From NCBI GenBank assembly GCA_016508695.1, contig VNKQ01000011.1, positions 248,001 through 312,000 on the forward strand: DNA of 64,000 nt, read 5' to 3'. Position numbers and translations under genes: made by a program. This document shows positions 20,650 through 31,555 of the stretch, piece by piece (positions within the stretch are counted from its first letter, which is position 1; every line of letters begins with the position of its first letter). Under the pieces are notes generated by a model that did not search any database, was not told the DNA's origin, and saw only the letters and a program-made list of their open reading frames with translations. This stretch comes from Hyphodiscus hymeniophilus. Its lineage: Eukaryota > Ascomycota > Leotiomycetes > Helotiales > Hyphodiscaceae.

Positions 20650-23600
20650 ATGCTATCAAGTCCAAGTAAACTACGAGCTGGCCCACCAGTATCCACCGCA
20701 ACTTCGAGTTCTATCACCATCACAGCACCGTTCAACCGCGGCTTGACCAAGAAATTCATTTTCGCTAGTGAATGGTACTTTCTTCCCGATGGTATCAAAT
20801 CCCTGATGAGAGCGTTCCAGAAAGATCTTGATATTAAGAATCTGGTATGTTTAATTTCGTCTCATTGTGTTAATGTCGATAAGAAAGGAGTGCGACAGTC
20901 GTTAAAAGTTAAGCGACAAGCTTTATGGTTGAGCAAATGTCGATAGAGTCAGCACATGTCGACAGAAAACATGACATCATTGCTTCTTCCACAAGCTTCT
21001 CTCCCTCCCAAGCACCATCACAAGATGCACGATTCCAAAAAATGTTTTTTGATCCCTCAGCACAAGGTGCTTGTCGACATTGAAGTCCTCCCGACAACGA
21101 TAATAACTACCATGTCGGGCCAATTTACTCAATGGGACTAGCGCCTTCCCCAAAGTCAATCCACCCCGCTTTGCCTATTTCTGCTTACTTTCTTATTACA
21201 GGAGGCCAAGGTATGCTGGAATGGAGGAGATGCAACTTTTCGCCTGTCCTGCCCTTACGAAATTTCAGAGGAGGTTTGGGACATCTTCGTCAAGGATGCA
21301 ACACACCTTATCAGTGAAGAGTCTGGAGACTGGCTCGATGATAGCAGTGACAGCGGAAGCGAGTTGGATGAGAGCCTGGAATATTCAGATGATGAGAAAG
21401 TCAAGCCGGTACGTGACCTTAATCGGCGGATGTCTTCTCACAATTACTGACTTACTGGCCTAGGCGACAAGCACTAAGATCCAGCATCTTTCGCAATGGC
21501 AGAAGGAGAACGGTATCGCAACCGTCAACGAAAAGGTATTTGAATCTGCAAGCGAACACGAGCAAGACTTTCTTGATGAGTTTCCTGAGAATGTTCGGTC
21601 TTACAAGTCAGTAATGATTTGGGATCATGACGCTTCAAACCCTCTACTGGACGAAATTGCGCCCGACGAGCTTCTCATCACACTTGAGAAACTCACCGGT
21701 TGCAAATTCTGCAAGGGTCTGAATCTGTCTAAGATCTATATCGGAGCTTGTTCAGAGCAAGAAGGTCGTCGTGCAATCCACAAGCTCGACAATATCAGAA
21801 AGGCTTGGGTAAGTACCATTATCTGCCTTCCCGTGGCTGAGTGACTCAGATGACTCACAGTGTATAGACTTCAAAGGTGCCTCATGTGAAGCATCTATTT
21901 TACACCGAAGACTTGGAGAATTACCAAGTCTTTTTCAAGTACATTAGTGGCATGAAGAAGAAGTTCTTCGAGACAACTCTACTTGATAACTTACAACTCG
22001 TAGAAGGAAAGTTCAGCTACCGAACTCTTCCAAATGCCGTTACAGTCCGATGCTCAACATTCGATGTTGCGAAGTCTAGATATGTGCCTCTCAAAGAGGA
22101 AAAGTTTCGTGCGGCGGTTAATCTTGACAACAAGCATTCGGGCCGCAAAGAATGGCGTAATTTCGAATATAATTCTCATATCCCTCGTGGAAGAGAAACA
22201 GATAATTCGATGTCCCGTTTTGAGCGCTCCTTGGAGCAGCATCAGGGACATTTGCAGTCCGACACACCACAACGATCCAGCCTTCCTGCTCAGGATATAC
22301 AACTATCTGCCGCTTTCTCATCTCCTACAAAGAACCATCTGAATTCAGAGAACACCCAGCTCTGGGTCGAGGGGCAAGATGAGTCATCGGCCAGCCCTAG
22401 CGTCCAAGGACAGTCGGAAATTGATTCTTCGAACAGTAAGTCTCTCCACCAACAACTGTGATATATCACCAATGCTCGTTTCTTTCACTGACCGATCCCT
22501 AGGCGAAGCACAGCCATCTTCCTGGGATACATATAAGCCGCTGACAGAAGAGGAGATTGGAAAGAAGAACAGCAAGATCTGCTCTCCCAGCGCCAAGGTC
22601 AATACCACGCCCTCGATCCACTCTTATAGAGCGTCCTCAGCTCATGTCTCTCCGACGCCTTCAATACAGCAAAATTCCGATCTGCGTTTCTCCCAGATAT
22701 CTCTCAATATGTCAAACGATGTATCGAGCTTGAAACATGCTGCGTTGCTTTCTGCCAGCAATGAAAATAAAGAGGCCGCCACGAACATCCTTGATGAAGA
22801 CAACATTATGTTGGGTGTTGCAGTCTTACAACCAATCCAAGCTTCAATGAATCTCCTTTGGAATTTCGCCAGCCGTCCTGTGCAACAGCCTGAGGCCATG
22901 CAGTCTATCGACGAAGTTGCGTCGCGCAAATTTCATACAACTATGAATCAAAAAGCTCCGAAACCCAAGCAGAAACGCGCAAAGTCTTTCACCTATGCTA
23001 ATCGACTCGAGCAACCAAATCCTCCTCCAGGTAGACGTTCAGCCCCGGTAGCCGAAGTCGCTCTACCTGCGAACGACCCAATCCCTCAATTCATTGAAGG
23101 TATTGCTTCAGGCTTCGACGAACTCGTGCAAGGGCTGCGGGGATTTCAGGGTGAATTGGCTGTCCAAGCTGAGTTTGGTCGCATCCTCTTAAGAAACGTC
23201 CCCCGCAGAAAGGTCACTACAGAGAATTCGGGATCGAGCCTTAACCCTGACGAAGCTCTGGCATTTTTGGAAAACACGGCTCCGGCCCCAATTGCCGTCT
23301 TCACCAAGGTTCTTACCGCTCTCCCTGCGGATATATCCTATTTAATCGAGATGAAAGATAGTCAAAACAATTTCATATGGAAGCAGGAAACCCGGCCTTG
23401 GGACGTCATCTACGAGATTCTTTGTGCGGACTTTAGACCGGGTCATAATCATCAATCGTTCACAATCGAGATCGAGGGAGAGAAGGCTATTACGTCCTTT
23501 GCCAAGATCAGACGAGATCTTGGAGCAGTCGACGTCCATGGAGTAAAGCGCTATTGGGACTTCCGTATTTCTGCAACCGGCATCGAAGCAAATGAGAACA

Positions 23601-24215
23601 CTGACCCAGCATATGGTGAATTGGCCAGAGCTGTGCAAGATTCTCTTCACATCCCGTGAGTCCCTCGATTAATTCGTAGATTCACTGTTGATAGCTCTTA
23701 GGGAAGGATTGCTTATGCCGATGATTTTCTTCGAGATCCCACATTGCTTTCGAGAATTTATCGTCTTTGGAGTTCGCTCACGCCGCATCGCTCGATATGA
23801 TAGCATGCATGCCAATTCGATGTTGAATGTCTCTGAAGTCCGCGAGCTTCAAATATTCGATACTCAAGGGGATGGCTGTACGATCTGGAAAGCTGCTGGG
23901 TGTCCCGAGCCAGATACTCGCCTCCACGCCCAGGGACACAAATTCTTCTATATCTGGCATGAAATCAGCATCAGTTGTCCACAAATGGACCAAATGTTTC
24001 AAGAGAATAAGACGGTCGAACTCGGAGAAGAAGCATCGTGGGATGTCAAGAAGCTCTCTGGAATCCATGCTGTACAGTCTTTGTACCTCCCGGCCTGTGA
24101 AATGTTGAAGCAGATGGACGGTGTTGGATTCTATAATGATAATGAGATCGTTCCAGGAGTTAATCGCGCTACTTCATACCCAGAAAAGGAATCTGCACCC
24201 TTCTATTTCTGGTAG
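20650..24215 (+). CDS. Large uncharacterised six-exon protein (993 residues)
   Basis: Exons: 20650-20844, 21202-21408, 21464-21808, 21868-22435, 22503-23655, 23702-24215. All introns have GT donors (GTATGT, GTACGT, GTAAGT, GTAAGT, GTGAGT) and AG acceptors, and the joined length is an exact multiple of three. Exon 1 resembles a substrate-binding or docking start (FNRGLTKKFIFASEWYFL, LMRAFQKDL). Exon 2 has CWNGGDATFRLSCPYEISEE and an acidic Asp/Ser tail. Exons 3-4 hold a compact region with LITLEKLTGCKFCKGLNL. The middle is disordered. Exon 5 C-terminal half (IPQFIEGIASGFDELVQGLR, then ALAFLENTAPAPIAVFTKVL) and exon 6 look folded. I do not recognise the family. Intron 1 (357 bases) could hide another exon, and the start is the least certain part. 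Confidence 0.65.
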
Positions 24216-25532
24216 ACCAAGAAGTAAGCGCATTCTTTCGACAACTGCACGACACATGCAACGAATCCCTCGGAGGCACGGTACACCCGTGATCCATACT
24301 TCCTCTGCGCCACTTTTCTCATCCTTTTCAACCTCTCTACAAGCATCGAATCGCGCTACATGCGCCATGATCGATGCACAGCTCCATATACGTACACAAC
24401 AATGTACTGATGTCATTGGCAAAGCCATTCTGCCGTTATCATTCTCTAGCAGAATCTGAAACGGTTTGGCAGAGAAGGTACGGATTCGGAGATGTGTTGG
24501 TATCCCGCAGCTGCTTCTCGTTGATAATCTTTCTGCTCTGATAGAATCTGTGGATTACTGTGCGATGGCTACTTTTCAACCTCAGTTGTGGCCTTTCTTT
24601 CTTGATCGCTCTAGTTTCGTTTTGTTTGCGTCACCTGGCAGAATGTTATGACGAATTGTTTTACTTTTACTGTACTATGTATCTTGGCTCCTACCAGTCT
24701 TTTGTTCTTTACTCCATCTTTTGAGATCGCGGAAACAATCAATTGTCGTTGGCGAAGCTTTATTCTTTCCTCAGGCTTTATAGTTTGAGGAAGGGATCTG
24801 CTCCAAGTGTGATGATAATGCTTTTGTCGATGGGTAGGGATGGTTTTCATCCTCTGGCTACTATGAGATTGAGCTTTGTAATTTGAGTGCGAATTGGCCT
24901 TTTACAGTCGCTTTTGTATTTGTATGTTAAATTAAATTCCTTCATTGCAACTTCCTGTCTGTACTCCCGAGATCACTTGATTTGTGTTGGGTCGCACGCT
25001 CGTTGTGAATTTTAGCCTACTTCGATGCTACAAATGGCCAAATAGTAGAATGTGAGAAAGCTGACATGAGGAAGCTGGCGAAGGTTAAGAACCCACTTCT
25101 CAGCTTTTGGTCATGGGCAGATCAATTTCTAGCCAGTCATATTATTTTGCCAGCCTAGAACGACTTGAAAAGGCCTCTTATGTTCGTATTCCCCCCCAAC
25201 TAAGTCTGATTTCACTGAACTTCAATTACTCAACTTATCAGCGCATGTAAATTGGCCGCCCAACTGCTTTATTTTCACACCGCCACGGAAGGACTTGAAG
25301 AAGTAGAGAAAATATGAGATCACAAGATAAGGATTGTGGGGGCGGAGGTGCAGTGGCTGGCGCTGTGTTCTTCCATTGGTCGCCTCGATCCTGGAATAGA
25401 AGCATTGGGGGGCCGAAATGGCAAGGTCTACCACAAGAGCAGAGAAGGCTGAGGCTCTTCAAACTTCAAACCTCTTCAAATCAACAACAACAACCAAGCT
25501 TCCGAATATGCTTGAGACGGTGAACAAATAGG
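24216..25532. other. Intergenic region, 1.3 kb
   Basis: 3' region of the large uncharacterised gene and promoter of the next. No additional gene seen. Confidence 0.45.
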
Positions 25533-26544
25533 ATGGCTTCTATACCAAGAAAACCTGTTCCTGTTCCGTCGGATTTGGGTGTTGGCTTCACAGGCCGCCA
25601 AGGCTTGCAAGAAGAAGTATCTTCATCTGGAGATCGCTCGCAAAGCAGTGAAGATCTCAAGGACCCTGCGTTAGTTCAGGAGCTTCTTCTACGGGACATA
25701 GCCAACAAGCTTGGCATGATTGCAGAGACGTCCAAACATGAGCTCAGACTCATGCACTCCGTTGTGGAGCGAATTTCACTGCTGGAGGATTCGAAGGTCG
25801 AGTTTATCTGGACTGCTATCCTACAAACTATCGGCCTCATATTCGTCATCATATTTGGGGTCTTTGCCGTTCTTGCCTATAATGCGAGCGAGATATCAAA
25901 CAAGCGGTCGGCTGAGGCGAATCAGCTTTCGTTACTTGCATACTGTGATCAGGCTCCGGTGAGTGTTATATTACGCCTTGGGATGGCGGATAAGAGCTAA
26001 TCGGGTGTTGTAGTACGCAGTTGAAGATGTCTGTTTCGCCATCCAACAACAGGCCGTGGTGCCGCTGACTTCTCTTGCTACTGCTGTGATGGGGCCTTCG
26101 ATCAACTTGACGCCCACAACATCGCCTACTACTCCTAGTCCCAGCTCTTCTACTGAGCTCCCCACTCAAACGATAACGACCCCTGGAATAATATCCTCCA
26201 GCTCATCCCCTGCATCATCTTCTGAATCTGGCTCTAGCATCTCCACTGCCGCTCCAACGAATCCTGCATCAACATCCGACAGCTCACCCACTACTTCATC
26301 ATCCGAATCTCCCACTTCAGCCACTGCTCCAACGCCCACAATTCCCTCAGGCTCGACCCCAGAGACGTCACAGCATTTGAGTAGTCCCGCCATTGCTGGA
26401 ATTGTGGTTGGTGTATTTTCTGTCATTATGAGCATTGCTTTCTCGTGGTTTGGGTTCCGAGCGAGGTTTCAAAAGCGCCGCAATGGAGCTGGGCTGTCTG
26501 CAAGATATGGCGACTATCTCTCGGTTTCACGGCGAGAGGTATAA
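25533..26544 (+). CDS. Two-pass membrane protein with a Ser/Thr-rich loop
   Basis: Exons 25533-25958 and 26014-26544 (55-base intron, donor GTGAGT, acceptor GTAG, phase 0) give 318 residues. There is no signal peptide. A first membrane segment lies at about 91-116 (FIWTAILQTIGLIFVIIFGV). After a short Cys-containing stretch (CDQAP ... VCFAIQQQ) comes about 100 residues of almost pure Ser, Thr, Pro and Ala. A second membrane segment follows at about 268-290 (AIAGIVVGVFSVIMSIAFSW), then a basic tail RARFQKRRNG. This predicts a heavily O-glycosylated external loop with both ends in the cytosol. The family is unknown to me; a wall-associated sensor or a lineage-specific protein are possible. Confidence 0.65.
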
Positions 26545-27051
26545 GCCAACGTCAGATCTTTCCTTATTGCCTTTCATTTCGTACTTCGAGCCATGATGTT
26601 TATTTATCAACGAGAAGGAATCTTCCTGCCGGAATTCACGACAGATACCAAACCAAGGAAATACGATAGGCGGAAGAACAGTGTGCAGCCAATTATCTCT
26701 TATTGAGCAGAATCAATGTATTATAATGACGACAGATTCGAATTGAAGTACCAAGGCAACGGCCTACCAGTCGACCTAAGAGCACCAGTAAAACCCAAGG
26801 GGGGAAAAGGTATACACTCAGAGTACGACTCTTCCAATATCACAAGCAACTTTTTCTCAAAGCCAATCAACTCTTATCTTATCGAAAAGGATATCCATTC
26901 CACGTTGTTGCTTTCTGCCTCGTCTCCCGCCAGGTTGTTGAAGTTGGAAGTCTGGCGGAGCTATGGCGTAAGATGTCAGCTGGGTTTCTTGTGGTTGTAT
27001 GAGAAGGGTTGCCCATTAAAGAGAACGAGGGAGTAGACATACATTGGTCTC
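26545..27051. other. Convergent intergenic region
   Basis: About 500 bases between convergent genes. A 106-codon frame at 26716-27036 begins with ATG but has no recognisable content, so it is left uncalled. Confidence 0.4.
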
Positions 27052-27563
27052 TTAAGCCGTAAATGGCTTCGCTGTAGGCTCTCGCTTCAGAATGCCGCCC
27101 AAGTCATTGAGGATGCCGCCGTTCTGAGCGAGGTTGTTGAGGGCATCATTGGCGATGGGGACATTCAAGTTGGTGCACTCGACATCGAGCTGGACTGGAA
27201 TGCTGATGAGCCCACCCCCGGCGTTGGTCTTCTGGTCGTTCGTGGGACAAGGGTTAACGTTGTTGATGGGAACAATTGCGCCTGCAGGGTCGGAGTCAGC
27301 AGTTGGAGCTGGAGGTGTTGGGGGAGCACCCGTCTGGGTAGGTGCTGGCCAAGCAGGTGTCCAGGTAGGGGATGGAGATGGAGTCGGAGATGGGTAATAG
27401 TCGGTCGGGTACGAGCCTTTGTCGTTGGGTATAGCCACTGCTGAGATGGCGGGGATGAGGAGCAAGTTTAGGAGAACAACTAATGAAATGGTTTAGTCCA
27501 CTGATTGAGTAGTAGTAAGTAAAAAAGGATGCTTAGTATACCTGGGGTGATGAATGAACGCAT
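27052..27563 (-). CDS. Small secreted proline-rich protein
   Basis: Exon 1 is only 22 bases (27542-27563). Exon 2 is 27052-27479, joined in phase 1 across a 62-base intron with donor GTATAC and acceptor TTAG, giving 149 residues. The join creates a clear signal peptide, MRSFITPVVLLNLLLIPAIS, cleaved probably after AVA. The mature protein starts with a Pro/Ser/Thr/Trp-rich segment (repeated PSPTPS, PTWTPAWPAP), likely O-glycosylated. A C-terminal part follows with two cysteines (NPCPTN and VECTNLNVP) and Asn/Leu/Gly runs ending in KREPTAKPFTA. Two cysteines exclude a hydrophobin (eight). KR near the end could be a Kex2 site. Function unknown; small secreted or wall protein. Confidence 0.7.
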
Positions 27564-29352
27564 CGTGATGTGTTTGAAGAGAATTCGCTTGCGAGATTAC
27601 CGTGGAGAAGAATGGGGTCTGATGCACTTGGCTTTGAAACGAGTGAATGAAGGTGATGGATAGATTACCAAAAGAGCATAGGATGTTGTTTATATAGCTA
27701 CCTCAAGGTCTGTTCCAAGCCCCGAGCCTCGGTACTTAAGCTGTAAGTCTGTGTTGACACTTTCATGGAAATAAATTGCGTGAGGTCACACTCAAGAACC
27801 AAGGGTGTTACTGTTCCACAGCATCAAGCCTACGATCTTCACTCTCGCACTCTTTAAACTCCGGACTGAACACTACGAGTACAAAAGAGATGGTATTCGT
27901 TTCTCCCAATGCGGGATTGGCCGTGGCGGCAGTCCTCAGCTACATGATTTTGGATCATTGCACTTCAAGCCATGATCATCTGCACAGTAATTTTATTCAC
28001 GCCAGATATGCGAGAGCGATTTTCGCACTTCAAGACAAGTGGTCCGTTTAATATATGAGCTTTTCAATTTGTTATGTCGTGGAACGCCACACTGATCCCT
28101 GGGAGCGAGGGGTTTCTCGTGATAGCGGAAAATACACTGCTGTGATCGATCCGAGACCGCGGTGCTACACCCTGCAATAGCCCAATTCGGAGGACCCGAA
28201 GATCTGGACGACCTGGTCATCTGCCACAGGTCCACAGCACTAAAGCAAGGTACAGCTCGGCGAGGATGTACACTTGGCTCCGGACGTACTCTATGGATCT
28301 ACGTTGGGGCACGCGGCTAGTCTTTAATCTTCGGCAAGGCTATTTGCGATGAAATCTGATATTTTGAATAACACCGAGCGTAACCTCACTTCTCCCCAAA
28401 AGAATTTACAACAAAAGTGGGAATATTGCACATCGCATCTTACCTAGAAAAAGGGTGGTCCGAGAGAGGCTGGCTGCCTTCTCTCACCATCCTGCCTCTT
28501 GAAGCCCGGGGGGCGACGAAAAATGAAAGACAAACTCACCCATATGCTGCCAATTGCAAAACAAGAAGCTCGCATCAGTGTCTCAGGATGCGTAGCACTT
28601 GCACATCGTATCTTATCTAGACCAGTCTTTATACCCTCGTCTCCATGGGTAGGTAGAGACAATGCAACATCGTACATTTAGAGCAGACTCATCTTGGACC
28701 TATTAGGTCAGAAATGATCTGTCAATATTTGTTACACTTGCAAAATGTACTTTCGCCCAGAAGTGAAAAATACGAGAGAAGTGCTGTATTTCCATGATCT
28801 CGCCTATGGGGATCCCGCCGAACAATAACAAACCTTTTGTTTTCATGAGGGCAGAAAGCACTTTCTCTGAGAACGCTGCAGATCTGCAACTATCTAGACG
28901 CAGGTCTGGGTAGTCCAGACATGAGCTGTCAAAGAAGGAGCTGTTGGGGCAATGAAAGCCTAAATCGGGGGAACTTGCAATAGGGGGCGTAAGCGAATCC
29001 TACGGGCAGCAGTTTACCCACAATTGATAATAGTTTCCTAATACTTCTCAGAAACCGGAGAGACTGGGTGGCATTGGAAGTGCTTCAAAGGGTTGTACTT
29101 CGAAACGGAAACTATGGAGGTAAAGCGGATTTTTGACTGTTGGGTGAATGGGAGAGCTGTCCTGGCAGATTTCCTACATTACCCCGCATGAAGCTCTGCC
29201 TGAAGCCTACCGTTACCCCACTTTCCTAACTCAGATCGGATCAAACCGTGAGAGGTACAGCATCGATGGTGAAGAACCATGGAATCATGGTAGACTAATA
29301 GGCATCAAGAATCGTAATCATTATATATAAATATTGACAATATGGAAATCGG
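27564..29352. other. Intergenic region, 1.8 kb
   Basis: Upstream region of the secreted-protein gene and 3' side of the hydrolase gene. Frames here are short and lack coding character. No repeats of note. Confidence 0.45.
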
Positions 29353-30267
29353 TCAGGCTTCTGGTCTGTCGATTCTGTAGAGAACTTCGGCAACGTTGAA
29401 GTACGCCTCATACTCCACCTCCTTTGGGGTTATATCGTCGTGGTAATGTCCTCCTTGATTATGAGCTGAGAAGCAATGTGTATGCTCAATACGAAGATCG
29501 AGGCCCGGATCATGAGAATGAAATACCGATAGACAGGTCAATGGAGCATCCATATCGAAATATTTGAGCCAGTTGTTAACTTCCTCCCTTGACTTTAAAG
29601 GTGTTTTGCTGAAATCCGGCATGACATGGAGATTTGCCTTCCCTTTCTTAATCACAAACACTCCTCCCATACTGATCAGCCGTTCACCAAACTTCGCTTT
29701 GAGAGCGCTCTGAATGGTGTCCGTGAAATTCGGCCTCCCAGTCCGGATCTTGGCTTCAATCTTGAGAACAGGTCCGGAACTTCCATCGCTGCCGAAGAGA
29801 TTCGCCATCAGACCACAATCTGGCGAAGAGATACCCTCGCATAGACATTCGCCATTCTCGTCAATCTTGGCATAATGAGTCCGATTCGTGATAGTCTCCT
29901 CGTCAAAGCTTAAATTGGGCATGAGTTCAGAGTTCAAGCCCAGGATATGGAAAGGCCCAGCTGAGGCACCCAGTAAGGCGCCACTTGAACCCATCTCCAT
30001 CAGCTTTGCAATCTCAGAAAACGAGTACTTCCTGTCAAGCTTAGGCACAGGCGCAAGATTGGGTGGTCCTCCAATATCCGCTATCCTTGGGTTGCCTGAC
30101 AGACCCGGAGCAGCTAAATTGAATGGGGCTTGAGAAAGATCAGGACAGGCAACAATTGAGACAGAGACATGCTCGAAGTTTGTTGAGAGACCGGATGTAA
30201 GAGGGTCTACTAATTCCTCGAGTGCTGGTGGTGATAGATCCACCTTTTGGACGGTCCAAGATGACAT
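29353..30267 (-). CDS. C11orf54-like ester hydrolase (DUF1907)
   Basis: Homologue of human C11orf54, a zinc-containing ester hydrolase whose physiological substrate is not settled. A single exon of 304 residues covers the whole DUF1907 domain. Recognisable blocks are GPPNLAPVPKLDRKYSF near residues 66-82, FHILGLNSELMPNLSF, ISSPDCGLMANLFGSDGSSG, and the metal-binding C-terminal part. That part has HVMPDFSKTPL, then SVFHSHDPGLDLRIEHTHCF and HNQGGHYHDD, which supply the conserved histidines. The human protein is 315 residues, so this copy is full length. It is divergent, by 264 bases, from a Nudix gene. Confidence 0.87.
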   Translation of the reverse strand: MSSWTVQKVDLSPPALEELVDPLTSGLSTNFEHVSVSIVACPDLSQAPFNLAAPGLSGNPRIADIGGPPNLAPVPKLDRKYSFSEIAKLMEMGSSGALLGASAGPFHILGLNSELMPNLSFDEETITNRTHYAKIDENGECLCEGISSPDCGLMANLFGSDGSSGPVLKIEAKIRTGRPNFTDTIQSALKAKFGERLISMGGVFVIKKGKANLHVMPDFSKTPLKSREEVNNWLKYFDMDAPLTCLSVFHSHDPGLDLRIEHTHCFSAHNQGGHYHDDITPKEVEYEAYFNVAEVLYRIDRPEA

Positions 30268-30531
30268 TTAGAAAGAATACAATCAGGTTGGGGGAGAAGA
30301 AAGAAGTGGACAGCAACCAAAGCGCTCCTTCATAGCGGTTGGGCGTAATGTCAGCCGGCAGAATTTCGGGTGTTAAATTTCCTCATCTGTGCCCGACTCT
30401 CTATCCTCCTTCCCCGAAGCTCAGGAAAAAGCACTTCGTAAGACCTCAACTCTGTCAAATTCCATCAGCTGGTTTTCATCAACTACGATCGGCTCATTCA
30501 TCGTGCTCATCGTGAAACACAATCCTCAAAC
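30268..30531. promoter_or_regulatory. Bidirectional promoter between the DUF1907 hydrolase and the Nudix gene
   Basis: 264 bases between divergent starts, inferred to hold both promoters. No specific site identified. Confidence 0.4.
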
Positions 30532-31555
30532 ATGGGAGACCAAACCGCCTCCAAAAGCTACCTCGATCTCATCAATGACTGCGACAAGTAGAGCCACAAA
30601 GATCCGATAATATGAATTTACTAACAACTGGTATAATAGCTTTCCATGGGACGATCCATTCAAACCCTTGGGCAATCACTGGTCATCAATCTACCAGTTT
30701 CATCTTGGCGCAGATCTACGTCCTCATGGCCTTGTGCTCGAGTCAACAGTCAAGAAAATGCCTTGGACACAAGACTTCAAGATAGACCACGAATCAAAGA
30801 AAGTCCATCTGACTCCCCTCAATGAGGACGATGCTTCGATTTCTTACACTACTGCCTTATCAAAGCTCATCCAGAGAGCCATCGACGAAGACACTTTCGC
30901 GGTGATTCACGGACAGCACAGTGAGCCATATGCGATTATGGGCGCAAATTTCCCCGCATCAGTTGAGAGATATGCTAGTCACCTTCTGGGAATTGTATCA
31001 AGAGGTGCCCATCTCACAGTGTACACCAACACTCGAGAAGGAATGAAGATATGGGTTCCACGCCGGTCCCCGAAGTTATTTACGTACCCAAACTGTCTAG
31101 ACACTACTGTAGCAGGAGGTGTCGCAGCTGGAGAGGGTCCATTCGAATGCATCATTCGTGAAGCCGAGGAAGAGGCATCATTGTCCGAGGGGCAGGTTCG
31201 GAAAGACACAGTTGCGACAGGTTGCATATCATACATCGGCCTGAATGATTCCCGTGGTGGTGGGGAGATGGGGCTAATTTGCCCAACAATCATCTACGTT
31301 TACGACCTCGAGGTTGGCGAAGATATCATTTGCCGCCAAAACGACGACGAGGTCAAGGAGTTTTATTTGATGAATGTGAACGAGGTCAAAGATGCGCTTT
31401 TTAGAGGAGAGTTCAAGACCAACAGTGCGGTCATCATGATCGATTTCCTCATTCGACATGGGGTCATCACATCTGAGAACGAAAAGCATTATGCGGAGAT
31501 CATGGCCAGGATGCACAGAAAGCTACCGCTCCCGACCGCTCCCGAGGATATCTAG
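30532..31555 (+). CDS. Nudix hydrolase with DUF4743 (thiamine pyrophosphokinase-related, YJR142W/Tnr3-N type)
   Basis: Exons 30532-30587 and 30640-31555 are joined in phase 2 (52-base intron, donor GTAGAG, CTAAC branch, acceptor ATAG), giving 323 residues. The N-terminal DUF4743 region includes CDNFPWDDPF and a segment near GLVLESTVKKMPW. The Nudix box is at about 178-200: G-x5-E-x7-REAEEEAS, so the glycine near its end is serine, as in several relatives. Known relatives hydrolyse damaged (oxo/oxy) thiamine diphosphate to the monophosphate, a pre-emptive repair step. The fused pyrophosphokinase domain of fission yeast Tnr3 is absent. The splice join supplies NFPW, the family's conserved start. 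Confidence 0.88.

Noticed and set aside
26716..27036. ATG-initiated frame of 106 codons
   Set aside because: No recognisable content, and no splice join to the upstream membrane-protein gene keeps the frame.
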